Assembly: GCA_947056845.1 (NCBI GenBank)
Contig: CAMSCJ010000008.1
Span: 1-64,000 of the forward strand
DNA: 64,000 nt
Source of the DNA: an uncultured Mycoplasmatota bacterium
Lineage (GTDB): Bacteria; Bacillota_I; Bacilli_A; RF39; UBA660
Direction of reading: 5' to 3'
The notes beneath the pieces are model-generated. The model was given only the letters and a program-made list of their open reading frames with translations, was not told where the DNA came from and made no database searches. The translations under genes were made by a program, and so were the position numbers. Positions 1-7,718 of the stretch are shown here, piece after piece. Positions within the stretch are counted from its first letter, which is position 1; the number at the start of each line of letters is the position of its first letter.

Positions 1-44
1 TTTTATTTCTCCTTATCATTATGATAGTAGTTATAAAAAAATGA
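1..44 (+). CDS. C-terminal end of a small hydrophobic toxin-like peptide (copy 1, cut by the window edge)
   Basis: Only the last 13 complete codons and the stop are in the window. They read LFLLIIMIVVIKK and match the C-terminus of the complete copy at 55475-55567, including the A7 run that forms KK before TGA. Base 1 here corresponds to base 55524. The start and promoter lie outside the window. The downstream antisense promoter and terminator are conserved as well. See the complete copy for the functional argument. Confidence 0.6.
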   Translation, partial: LFLLIIMIVVIKK

Positions 45-151
45 CACTTAATCTTGCATAGATTAAATGTCGAACTAAATTAAATTTGGGTAGACATTCA
101 ACTCGCTAAAACTGAACATTCCCTTTTTTATTTTATGCAAGTTTCCTTGAC
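34..151 (-). ncRNA. putative antisense RNA (antitoxin) of toxin-like copy 1
   Basis: This is an inferred transcript of about 115 nt. Its promoter is at 158-186 on the minus strand. It ends at a hairpin whose arms are 43-54 and 60-71, followed by a run of seven T on the minus strand (35-41). The hairpin has a C-A mismatch when read from the plus strand and a G-U pair when read from the minus strand, which favours a minus-strand RNA. It overlaps the toxin mRNA 3' region and stop codon, as in Bacillus-type type I systems. No expression evidence is available. Confidence 0.5.
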
Positions 152-157
152 ATATTC

Positions 158-186
158 ATCATAACATAAAAACGGCTTTTTGACAA
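158..186 (-). promoter_or_regulatory. promoter of antisense RNA, copy 1
   Basis: The -35 box is TTGTCA (181-186), the spacer is 17 bp and the -10 box is TATGAT (158-163). Position, spacing and -35 box are the same as in copy 2 (55675-55703), although the spacer sequence has diverged. Confidence 0.6.
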
Positions 187-231
187 GCCATTTTCTACTA
201 TTACTCGAAAAGTTCGAGTTTGGTATCACTC

Positions 232-305
232 TGGTGCCGAATGACAGAATTGGACTGTCCTCTGATGCTTACCATGCATCTGTTTTACCACTAAACTAAA
301 TCGGC
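232..305 (-). tRNA. tRNA-Thr (anticodon GGT), atypical
   Basis: The 74-nt minus-strand sequence folds as a cloverleaf: a 7-bp acceptor stem, D stem GTTT/AAAC with GG in the D loop, a perfect 5-bp anticodon stem (GATGC/GCATC) around loop ATGGTAA (anticodon GGT), a 5-bp T stem (GACAG/CTGTC) and an encoded CCA. G1-C72, C2-G71 and discriminator A73 agree with known threonine identity elements. Two oddities are visible. There is a T-T mismatch at pair 6-67, and the T loop reads TCCAATT, with C in place of the near-universal T at position 55. The 5' end lies 10 nt after the trpS stop, so it is probably cut from the trpS transcript. The oddities leave open that it is degenerating. Confidence 0.8.
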
Positions 306-315
306 GGGTATGGAA

Positions 316-1299
316 TTATCTATGTAATCCCATTTTATTTTTCATTAATTCATATTTTTTCTTAGCAATCTCACTAGTAAATTTAATACCGTTATCTAAA
401 ATTTGATCTAGTTCTTTACTATTAATTAATTCATAATATCTACTTTGGATTCCAGTTAATTCATCTATTACTAAATCAGCTACTTCTTTTTTTAATTCAC
501 CATATTTTTTGTTTACAAATAATTGTTCTACTTCTTCAATATTTTTATTACTTAATGAAGCATAAATATTAATTAAATTAGAAATACCAGGTTTATTTAT
601 AGGATCAAATTTTATCATTGTATCAGAATCAGTTGTAGCACCCATTATTTTTTTTCTAATTACTTCTGGTTCATCTAAAATTCTGATAACACCTTTAGGA
701 TTATCACTAGATTTACTCATTTTTTTAGTAGGATCAACTAAGTCCATAATTTTTGTACCTTCTGTTGATATTAATGGTTCTGGAATTTTAAATGTCTCAC
801 CAAATTTCTTATTAAAACGTATGGCTATATCACGAGCTAATTCAACGTGCTGTTTTTGGTCAATTCCAACTGGTACATAATCAACATCATATATTAAAAT
901 ATCGGCTGCCATTAAGACGGGATAAGTAAGTAATCCACTTGTAAAATTAGCATTTTTTCTACTTTTATCTTTAAATTGTGTCATTCTTGATAATTCACCA
1001 TAATAAGTATTACATTCTAGCAACCAAGAAATATTAGCGTGATATAAATTTTCGGATTGAATAAATATTTTATTTTTATTAGGATCTATACCACAAGCTA
1101 AATATAACGCTAACAAACTTCTTATATTTTTGGATAACTCGTTAGGGTCTTGTGGAATAGTAATTGAATGTAAATCAGCAATAAAAAGGTATGATTCATA
1201 CATATCTTGATATTTTACCATCTGCTTTATAGCACCTATATAGTTACCTAATGTAATAATTCCTGTTGGTTGTAAACCCGTCAATATTCTCTTCATCAT
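316..1299 (-). CDS. trpS: Tryptophan--tRNA ligase
   Basis: This class I aminoacyl-tRNA synthetase charges tRNA-Trp in the cytoplasm. The HIGH-like segment appears near the N-terminus as PTGIITLGNY, and the KMSKS loop as KKMSKSSDNP at about residue 195. The 327-aa length fits bacterial TrpRS. A GTG codon exists two codons upstream (1303-1305), but the AGAGG ribosome site sits five bases before the ATG at 1299, so I use the ATG. The next ATG (1296) is also possible. A good promoter lies at 1315-1343, and no T-box leader is visible. The tRNA-Thr gene follows 10 nt after the stop codon. Confidence 0.97.
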   Translation of the reverse strand: MMKRILTGLQPTGIITLGNYIGAIKQMVKYQDMYESYLFIADLHSITIPQDPNELSKNIRSLLALYLACGIDPNKNKIFIQSENLYHANISWLLECNTYYGELSRMTQFKDKSRKNANFTSGLLTYPVLMAADILIYDVDYVPVGIDQKQHVELARDIAIRFNKKFGETFKIPEPLISTEGTKIMDLVDPTKKMSKSSDNPKGVIRILDEPEVIRKKIMGATTDSDTMIKFDPINKPGISNLINIYASLSNKNIEEVEQLFVNKKYGELKKEVADLVIDELTGIQSRYYELINSKELDQILDNGIKFTSEIAKKKYELMKNKMGLHR

Positions 1300-1314
1300 A
1301 GACACCTCTAATCA

Positions 1315-1343
1315 ATTATAGCATGACTAATTATAATTGTAAA
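1315..1343 (-). promoter_or_regulatory. promoter of trpS (and probably tRNA-Thr)
   Basis: The -35 box is TTTACA (1338-1343), the spacer is 17 bp, and the -10 box is TATAAT (1315-1320) with an extended TG motif just before it. It is about 16 nt upstream of the chosen trpS start, which leaves a short leader with no room for a T-box. Confidence 0.7.
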
Positions 1344-1386
1344 TTAACTATTTTTATATATTTAATTATATTTAATTTATTTTAAA

Positions 1387-2067
1387 CTAATCATTATTTT
1401 TTTCCAAATTTAAAATAAAATCATAAGCCTTACTACATTCGCTTCTTTTAAGACCTGTTTCACTAACAAGATAATCAATCGCTTCTTCTTTTGATGCAAA
1501 TTGTTTAATGATATTTTTAGTTTCCTTAAAACTTTGAATTGAATTATTAAAATCTTTAATAGAAATATTTGATTGTTTACCATAAGCATTTTTTTCTATA
1601 TAAGCCATCATTCGATTATTTTCGGCGATACCACTAATAAAACCAATTATCATAAACAAATATTGTAAGCCATTATCTTTTATAAAGCCAAATATTATAA
1701 AAAATACAATTATAAGCATCCAAATTGTTAAGATAAAAAAATGTTCCTTCTCCCATTTCTTTTTAAAGTAATTAATTCTGTCTTTTAAAGAAAAAACACT
1801 GCTTTCTAGTGCGATATACAAATTATCATCGGCTTTTTCTTTATAGTTTTCATCAGCTATTTTTTCGCCTGAGAAAAATTCATTTAAAGTAATGCCTAAT
1901 ATATTACATAATTCTTTATATAAAGAAACATCTGGTAAACAACCACCACATTCCCATTTAGATACTGATTTATCCGTTACACCTAACAAGTTTGCTAAAT
2001 CTTTTTGGGTTAATTTTTTTTCTTTTCGACATTGAGCAATTAATTTCCCAATTTTTACTTGATCCAT
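1387..2067 (-). CDS. XRE-family transcriptional regulator with membrane segments
   Basis: The protein has 226 aa. Residues about 7-61 form a helix-turn-helix of the Cro/CI type (LTQKDLANLLGVTDKSVSKWE). Two hydrophobic helices lie in the middle (around ILTIWMLIIVFFIIFGFI and LQYLFMIIGFISGIA). The C-terminal 50 residues are soluble and helical. An alternative start 18 codons upstream has no ribosome site, whereas GGAGG precedes the ATG at 2067. Membrane-tethered XRE proteins of this shape are common in Firmicutes and usually control neighbouring genes. The target here is unknown. It is a single gene between trpS and tag. Confidence 0.8.
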   Translation of the reverse strand: MDQVKIGKLIAQCRKEKKLTQKDLANLLGVTDKSVSKWECGGCLPDVSLYKELCNILGITLNEFFSGEKIADENYKEKADDNLYIALESSVFSLKDRINYFKKKWEKEHFFILTIWMLIIVFFIIFGFIKDNGLQYLFMIIGFISGIAENNRMMAYIEKNAYGKQSNISIKDFNNSIQSFKETKNIIKQFASKEEAIDYLVSETGLKRSECSKAYDFILNLEKNND

Positions 2068-2170
2068 ACTCTTCCTCCTTATAAAATATAATACCAGTAT
2101 ATCTTTTAAAATAACACCCATTAAAAGTAGAATTTTTAAATCAATAAGAAATTTTAAGCATTATTTTACT

Positions 2171-2719
2171 TTAATTTTCTTTATAAAGGAAGCAATCATA
2201 GTCATGTGAATAAATGATACCTATAGCTTGCAGATAAGAATATATAATAACTGAACCTACAAACTTCATACCTCTTTTTTGCAAATCATTAGAAATTTTG
2301 TCAGATAAGTCAGAGGTTGTTTTGTCAATTTCATAAATAATTTGATTATTTGTAAATGTCTTTAAATAATTATAGAAACTACCAAATTCGTTTTGAATAT
2401 TTTTAAAAATTTTAGCGTTATTAATACTAGCTTTTATTTTCAATTTATTTCTAATTATTTTTTCATTAGAAGCTAATTCCGCAATTTTTTTATCATCGTA
2501 ATTACAAATTTTATCAATATCAAAATTATCATACGCTAATAGAAAAGAAGCTCGTTTATTTAAAACGCATTCCCAAGAAAGACCAGCTTGGAAAGATTCT
2601 AAAATTAACATTTCAAATAAATAATTATCATTAAAATTGGTTCTACACCATTCATTATCGTGATATTCTACATACAATTTATTATTTAAATTGCACCACT
2701 TGCATCTTTTTTTAGTCAT
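2171..2719 (-). CDS. tag: DNA-3-methyladenine glycosylase I
   Basis: Tag removes 3-methyladenine from alkylated DNA as the first step of base-excision repair. The 182-aa length is typical. The N-terminus reads RCKWCN followed by YVEYHDNEWC, the Tag signature region that supplies a conserved Cys and the zinc/base-pocket residues. ESFQAGLSWECVLNKR is the conserved helix that follows, and the C-terminal HDYDCF supplies the late His residues. A GGAGAG site precedes the ATG at 2719. It stands alone between the XRE gene and the VanZ-like gene. Another alkylation-repair gene (ogt) occurs at 18363. Confidence 0.93.
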   Translation of the reverse strand: MTKKRCKWCNLNNKLYVEYHDNEWCRTNFNDNYLFEMLILESFQAGLSWECVLNKRASFLLAYDNFDIDKICNYDDKKIAELASNEKIIRNKLKIKASINNAKIFKNIQNEFGSFYNYLKTFTNNQIIYEIDKTTSDLSDKISNDLQKRGMKFVGSVIIYSYLQAIGIIYSHDYDCFLYKEN

Positions 2720-2749
2720 AATATCTCTCCTAAAATATATTGTTTTATC

Positions 2750-3313
2750 TCATTTATTTAATTTAAGTTTATTTAAAAACTTCCCAAATTTTTTAGATAA
2801 TAATTTAACTATTAATACTCCTAAACTAACTCCTAACGTGTTAAAAATTAAGTCATCAATATCACTACTCCTAATTAAAAATAATTGACTTATTTCAATA
2901 AATAATGAAAAACAAAAACCAATTGAAATAACACATAAATTATTTATTTTAAAAAGGATTGGTATAAATAATCCAATAGGTATAAACATCATTATATTAC
3001 CTAAAAAACTAATAATAAAATAATTGATATTATTATTTAAAAATACTTCTTGATATGTTTCAACTAAAATTTTAAAAGGTATAACATTTATTCTTTTAAT
3101 ATCAAAATTGTTAATTGAGAAACCACCCGTTAAAGCTTGCGATAATAAGCCAATTATGAAGATATATAAAAATAATAAGAGCCCTTCATGACACCAATTT
3201 ATTTTTATTTTTAAATAAAGTTTGTAGATAATTATTCTTACTATAATAAAAATGGGAATTGATATAAGAATAGTTGGAAACATATTTAGGATATAATCAA
3301 AAACTTTATTCAT
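2750..3313 (-). CDS. VanZ-like membrane protein
   Basis: The protein has 187 aa and about five transmembrane helices. The VanZ signature is the C-terminal DIDDLIFNTLGVSLGVLI, with the DDL..NTLG pattern found across the family. VanZ proteins are linked to low-level teicoplanin or lipoglycopeptide tolerance in some Firmicutes, but most family members have no known role. The gene starts 7 nt after the DUF4173-like gene stop, so it is probably the last gene of that operon. A second VanZ domain, fused to RDD, is at 40165. Confidence 0.8.
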   Translation of the reverse strand: MNKVFDYILNMFPTILISIPIFIIVRIIIYKLYLKIKINWCHEGLLLFLYIFIIGLLSQALTGGFSINNFDIKRINVIPFKILVETYQEVFLNNNINYFIISFLGNIMMFIPIGLFIPILFKINNLCVISIGFCFSLFIEISQLFLIRSSDIDDLIFNTLGVSLGVLIVKLLSKKFGKFLNKLKLNK

Positions 3314-3320
3314 AAATCAC

Positions 3321-4508
3321 CTAATTTATAAAATTTATAAATGTTTCATTACATAAATATAAATTTAATATATAGAAACTAACCATAACAATAAAATAAA
3401 TTAGGGCATCATTATATTTTAAGCCTTTAAATATTTTTTTAATCAAAATACTAAAGATAATAAGCTCCATTGTTAAAAATAATATTACTTGTAATCTTAA
3501 AACAGTAAAACCATAGATATTAATATATAAATACATTCGGTAGTAAGAATTAAAGATTAAAATAATTGAAAAAGTAATTAAAATAAAAATTAGTTTTTTT
3601 ATTTTAGAACTATCATCAATACTTTTTGTTTTATATAATAAATACATAATAATAACAAAATTAATTAGTGTTACAAAAAGTAATTGAAAAAAACCTTCCC
3701 TTGCATAACTAGCATACGTATATTCAATTGGTAATTTTAAAAAGTTATTTGTTAATCGTGAGATTTCGGAAATTAGAAATAGAACAAAGATGACATTTAT
3801 AATTGTTAAAATTGTAATTACCATTACTTCATCTAATTTGGTATATTCTTTTTCTTCTACTTCTGTTTCACGATTAAGAAGAATATTAATTAAAACACTA
3901 AATAAGATAATAAAGGAAATAATAATTAAAATGATACTACTAAAATCGATATTTAGGGAATTGAAAATACTCGAAATAAAGGAATCAAAATAAGCATCAG
4001 CATTCATAAGTAAAAATATAATAATAAGCCCAATAATAGTTCCAATTACAATACCACCAATAATACTACCCAGATGACTATTTTTCTTATGCTCTGATTT
4101 CGTTTTTAAATACGTTAAATTTTTTAATAATCCTTTAGGAAATAATTTAAATAACCAGAACAAATTTTTAAGTGATATCTTATAGTTATTATTAGTTAAT
4201 GAAAAAAATAAGATGGATATTAAAAGTGGTATCATAAAAATATTAAAAATCATATTATCTTCATCTAATTTAATAATTAAACCGCTGATTAAAATGAGAA
4301 ATAATGGGATAAGAAAAAGATAAGCTTTTTTATTTAAATTTGGTTCATCTTTAAAAATTATTAAATAAGATACAATCAAAAGTGTAAATGGTATGATTAC
4401 ATCTTTTATATACCAAGCCATATCTAAATTATGAAAAAATACCAAAACAATAGACGCTACTAATAAAATGATAATATGTTTACTTGTTATCTTTATATTA
4501 TCTTCCAT
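3321..4508 (-). CDS. Multi-pass membrane protein, DUF4173/DUF4153-like
   Basis: The 395-aa protein has around ten membrane helices and no soluble catalytic domain. The segment LLMNADAYFDSFISSIF resembles the conserved core of DUF4153/DUF4173 proteins, and a late FTVLRLQVILF segment also fits. The family function is unknown. Its ATG overlaps the stop of the upstream HTH gene (TAATG), which implies translational coupling. The gene order is DUF2975 protein, HTH regulator, this protein, VanZ-like protein. I infer a membrane-stress or envelope role, but nothing in the sequence proves it. Confidence 0.7.
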   Translation of the reverse strand: MEDNIKITSKHIIILLVASIVLVFFHNLDMAWYIKDVIIPFTLLIVSYLIIFKDEPNLNKKAYLFLIPLFLILISGLIIKLDEDNMIFNIFMIPLLISILFFSLTNNNYKISLKNLFWLFKLFPKGLLKNLTYLKTKSEHKKNSHLGSIIGGIVIGTIIGLIIIFLLMNADAYFDSFISSIFNSLNIDFSSIILIIISFIILFSVLINILLNRETEVEEKEYTKLDEVMVITILTIINVIFVLFLISEISRLTNNFLKLPIEYTYASYAREGFFQLLFVTLINFVIIMYLLYKTKSIDDSSKIKKLIFILITFSIILIFNSYYRMYLYINIYGFTVLRLQVILFLTMELIIFSILIKKIFKGLKYNDALIYFIVMVSFYILNLYLCNETFINFIN

Positions 4509-4714
4509 TATGGATCCTCCCTATATTCTAAAATATCACTTGGTTGGCAATTTAAAACTTTACAAATTACTTCTAAAGTTGAAAAACGAATTGCTTTTGC
4601 TTTATTTGTTTTTAATATTGATAAATTAGTGGTCGTAATACCTGTTTTTTCGCTAAGTTCATTTAATGACATTTTTCGTTTTGCCATCATCACATCTAAG
4701 TTTACAATAATCAT
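4508..4714 (-). CDS. Small XRE/Cro-type DNA-binding protein
   Basis: The 68-aa protein is essentially one helix-turn-helix domain: a MSLNELSEKTGITTTNLSIL recognition region followed by LEVICKVLNCQPSDILEY. It belongs to the YozG-like group that is normally encoded next to a DUF2975 membrane protein, and that partner is found here immediately upstream. The stop codon overlaps the ATG of the following membrane gene. It probably regulates its own operon. Confidence 0.88.
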   Translation of the reverse strand: MIIVNLDVMMAKRKMSLNELSEKTGITTTNLSILKTNKAKAIRFSTLEVICKVLNCQPSDILEYREDP

Positions 4715-4723
4715 AACTTTAAC

Positions 4724-5176
4724 CTATACTGTGTAATCTACTTCATTTTTATAAATGATAGCAGATTTTATAACTTCTGCTAAAACATAAAAACTTAACG
4801 ATGCGATAAAACAAACAAAAGCAATAGCAAATGATAATAGTGTTGGAATAAATAGCATTTTAATAATAATGATTATAAATAATAACATAAATAAAATAGC
4901 ACTTATTTTTAGATTTTTTTCAACTTCTTTTCTAAATGGTGTATCACTAAATACATATTTAAATAGACAAGTTAATTGATATATTATTATTAAACATATA
5001 ATATAGCAAGCATAAAAAGCTATCTTATATGCGACAGTATGAGCTAAAAATCTTCTAACATCTGTTCCTTTAAATAAATCGTATAAGCTAGGTAAAAAGA
5101 ATAAACATACAATACCTACTATAAAAACAACAATCATAATCAACCAGATTAATTTAGCTATAAAGCTCTTTTTCAT
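4724..5176 (-). CDS. DUF2975-family membrane protein
   Basis: The protein has 150 aa and four predicted membrane helices, starting with KLIWLIMIVVFIVGIVCLFF. The family is almost always paired with a small HTH protein of the type encoded at 4508-4714, nine nt downstream. The start at 5176 is preceded by GGAGAGGTG. An upstream in-frame ATG at 5215 lacks a ribosome site. It is the first gene of a four-gene operon. The function is unknown; a sensor for the HTH partner is plausible. Confidence 0.8.
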   Translation of the reverse strand: MKKSFIAKLIWLIMIVVFIVGIVCLFFLPSLYDLFKGTDVRRFLAHTVAYKIAFYACYIICLIIIYQLTCLFKYVFSDTPFRKEVEKNLKISAILFMLLFIIIIIKMLFIPTLLSFAIAFVCFIASLSFYVLAEVIKSAIIYKNEVDYTV

Positions 5177-5271
5177 AGTATCACCTCTCCTACATAATAT
5201 AATATGTATTATCATCTGTCAATATATTTTTATCGATTATCGTAAAATATATTATTTCATTGATTAACAAA

Positions 5272-5296
5272 AAAATGCCTAAAACTTAAGCATTTT
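5272..5296 (-). terminator. intrinsic terminator after the cupin gene
   Basis: Minus-strand stem AAAATGC/GCATTTT is followed by a T run (A run 5265-5271 on the plus strand). It is located 11 nt after the stop of the cupin gene. Confidence 0.8.
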
Positions 5297-5306
5297 CGAT
5301 ACATAA

Positions 5307-5660
5307 TCACTCATCTATCAATTGACATTGTTCTTTACTCCAAGCTGGTGTACAAACTATCGCTATTTTGAAATTACCTATCCAATAATAAATATCTTTT
5401 TTGTTTATGAAAATAATATCCCCTTTATTAAATTTGATAGAGTCACCATCTTTTTTATGAAATTCACCATTACCATCTAATATATAGCATATTTCTTCAC
5501 ATTCTAGATTGGAACAATATCCTTTTTCAGGATAACGACCAGTAATCGTATTAATACAAAAATCCAAATTTTTTTCATTTAAATCCATTGAATAATCTAA
5601 GACTGAACTAGTACTAGCATACGCAAATGTTTTCGCTTGTTTTTCGGTTACAATTTTCAT
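5307..5660 (-). CDS. Small cupin-fold protein
   Basis: The 117-aa protein matches a single cupin barrel. ECEEICYILDGNGEFHKKDG resembles cupin motif 1, and FNKGDIIFINKKDIYYWIG resembles motif 2. The usual metal-binding His cluster is largely missing: motif 1 has E rather than HxH, and motif 2 has no clear His. It may therefore bind a ligand rather than catalyse metal-dependent chemistry. The start at 5660 has a GGAG site. A terminator follows directly, and the GNAT fusion gene ends 26 nt upstream, so the two may be cotranscribed. Confidence 0.7.
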   Translation of the reverse strand: MKIVTEKQAKTFAYASTSSVLDYSMDLNEKNLDFCINTITGRYPEKGYCSNLECEEICYILDGNGEFHKKDGDSIKFNKGDIIFINKKDIYYWIGNFKIAIVCTPAWSKEQCQLIDE

Positions 5661-5686
5661 AGTTTTCTCCTATTCTATAATTAATA

Positions 5687-7003
5687 TTATAAATTCTTGC
5701 TCATTTTTACGTGTTCTATCCCAGCCTCAACAAATATTTCAGATCGTTTTATATATCCACACTTTTCATAAAATCCTGATACTTGATATTTAGCATCCAT
5801 TATTATACTATTTATACCTTGGTTTTTATAAAAATCTTCAATAAAAGTTAAGGTTTTCTTTCCTAATCCTAAATTTCGATAATCCTTTAAAAAGCAAAAT
5901 CTTTGCAATTGAACTGTATTATCTCCTACATTTAAACATCTAAGTGTCCCAACTTTAATATCATTATAAATTATTATAAAATGATCACATAAATCTAATG
6001 ATTCATCATATTTATCATGTTCTATATTCCTAGGTACTGATTTTTCATCTGTAAAAACTTTTTTTCTTATTTCTAATGCGTCATTCAAAATATTGTTGTC
6101 GTTTATTTTTAATACTTTTATATCATTCATATTATTTTCACCATCTTTAATTTTTTTTAATATATCACATTTATTATTTATTTGTGGTTTTAATTTTTCT
6201 TTTAACGGTTCACTTAAGTAATATGTATTACTAGGATCTATTTCAAGCATTCTTAGCATAATTTCTTCATTATTCTTGATATTATTTCCTGTATATACAA
6301 GTAATTTAGGATTAATATCTAAGACGTATCGTGCAAGTTCAACACTATTTTTAGCGAATTTTGATAAATGAATATAATTAATTATATCACTAGCTAAATA
6401 TTTTTTTATTCCTTCTATATATAAATTATATATTTTGGGGTTATTTAAATAATCTTTTCTATGTAAATATAAATAGGACTTTTTATATTCCTCATTAAAA
6501 AAACAGAATATATCATCAAACTCTAGTATATCACCATCTAAAGTTAGCGCTGTTAAATAGTTATTTTTTAATAAATTTATCAATAAATTTTCATTGATAT
6601 TATCTATAAATAATAAAATGTTAGGATTTATTGTACCTAATTTTAAAATTTGATTTTCTGTTGCAGGGGTCAAATATTTAAAAATTTCATAATCTTCTCC
6701 TATATATTTTTTGATTAAATCATAGCTAAAATTTATCTTTTTTAAACTAACATTATCAATATTTTCTTCAATGTATTTTCGATATTGATTATTCATAAAT
6801 GCTTCATTAAAATATTTTTTATCCGTAAAAATTTCTGTATTAATATTTTTTAAATAACCAATATTATCAATTATAGATTTATCTAAAAGAATATTTATTT
6901 TCGATATAAGATAATCAACATCTAGAAACTCATCAAACAAATAACATCGATGCACCTTTTTAGTATTAATGATTATATTAATTAGCTTTTCTTCTGTTGA
7001 CAT
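5687..7003 (-). CDS. GNAT acetyltransferase with a large N-terminal helical extension
   Basis: The protein has 438 aa in two parts. Residues 1 to about 290 are helical with degenerate repeats such as INPNILLFIDNINENLL and LDINPKLLVYTGNNIKNN, reminiscent of DUF4116-type leucine/asparagine repeats. Residues about 292-438 are a GNAT domain with an acetyl-CoA loop (RNLGLGKKTLTFIEDF), a preceding strand (VQLQRFCFLKD) and the final GFYEKCGYIKR. The substrate is unknown; the closest group by eye is ElaA/YjcF-like small-molecule acetyltransferases. A Met opens the GNAT part, so a shorter internal product is conceivable. The kinase-like gene upstream ends 3 nt before its start, so the two are cotranscribed. 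Confidence 0.75.
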   Translation of the reverse strand: MSTEEKLINIIINTKKVHRCYLFDEFLDVDYLISKINILLDKSIIDNIGYLKNINTEIFTDKKYFNEAFMNNQYRKYIEENIDNVSLKKINFSYDLIKKYIGEDYEIFKYLTPATENQILKLGTINPNILLFIDNINENLLINLLKNNYLTALTLDGDILEFDDIFCFFNEEYKKSYLYLHRKDYLNNPKIYNLYIEGIKKYLASDIINYIHLSKFAKNSVELARYVLDINPKLLVYTGNNIKNNEEIMLRMLEIDPSNTYYLSEPLKEKLKPQINNKCDILKKIKDGENNMNDIKVLKINDNNILNDALEIRKKVFTDEKSVPRNIEHDKYDESLDLCDHFIIIYNDIKVGTLRCLNVGDNTVQLQRFCFLKDYRNLGLGKKTLTFIEDFYKNQGINSIIMDAKYQVSGFYEKCGYIKRSEIFVEAGIEHVKMSKNL

Positions 7004-7006
7004 TTG

Positions 7007-7693
7007 CTATTTCACCTTATTTTTTATTTCCTCTATATACTCACAAACTTTATTGGTTGATTCGATAGCATTTTTACAATCTGTAACATCTACTTTTATA
7101 GTATTAGAATATTCTTTATAAAAGCCAGATTTTTCTTGTAATTCATCTCTTGCAATAATGTGTTCCCGCAATTCTAATAAGTTGATACTTTCCTTATATT
7201 GAATAGCCTTTCTTTTTACTCTTTCATCTAATGATGCTGTAATTAAAAAGTGATAATCAAGTTTCGGATAAATTTCCATTAAAGCTCTACCTGATACAAT
7301 AACATTATATTTTTCCTTGAAATTATCAATAATACTTTTACCTAGCATAAATAATTTTGTATTATTAGCAATATTTCCTGCTTTAGACACTGCTATTGAA
7401 GTATGCTGATTTTGTAAGTCTTCTTCATTTATTTTTTGATTATCAACATATACGACAGTTTCATTATTTTCTAGCTCTATTTTAACATTTAATTGTTCCA
7501 TTACCTTAACAATGTCAATATTTTTTAATGAAGAAATATCTTTATTATTTTTCATAAAAGCATATACTATACCCCTATACAAATTACCACCGTGGATGAT
7601 AATACTATTAGGTAATCTATTCAATAGTTCTCTACAGATGGAAGTTTTTCCACTTCCTACTAGTCCTTCTATTCCGATAACGACATTTTTCAT
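7007..7693 (-). CDS. Cytidylate-kinase-like P-loop NTPase
   Basis: The 228-aa protein begins with a Walker A loop, GIEGLVGSGKTSICREL. The segments GNLYRGIVYAF and ISVSKAGNIAN occupy the position where cytidylate kinases have DTGA.YR and the substrate-binding stretch. VIVSGRALMEIYPKLDYHFLI corresponds to the VxxGRDxG..VFP.A strand, and LDERVKRK to the lid Arg region. It is therefore a relative of Cmk rather than Cmk itself, since the DTG and RDIG motifs are changed. The substrate is unknown. It is probably cotranscribed with the MacB-like ABC gene upstream (25-nt gap) and the GNAT fusion downstream (3-nt gap). Confidence 0.7.
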   Translation of the reverse strand: MKNVVIGIEGLVGSGKTSICRELLNRLPNSIIIHGGNLYRGIVYAFMKNNKDISSLKNIDIVKVMEQLNVKIELENNETVVYVDNQKINEEDLQNQHTSIAVSKAGNIANNTKLFMLGKSIIDNFKEKYNVIVSGRALMEIYPKLDYHFLITASLDERVKRKAIQYKESINLLELREHIIARDELQEKSGFYKEYSNTIKVDVTDCKNAIESTNKVCEYIEEIKNKVK

Positions 7694-7718
7694 AATTTCA
7701 TTCTTCCTATACTACTTT

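Noticed and set aside
1300-1386. T-box or tryptophan riboswitch upstream of trpS
   Set aside because: The promoter leaves only a very short leader; no T-box sequence or specifier hairpin is present.
2691-4736. Plus-strand ORFs of 65-86 aa opposite the VanZ, DUF4173 and HTH genes
   Set aside because: No ribosome sites or recognisable domains; all lie within well-supported minus-strand genes.
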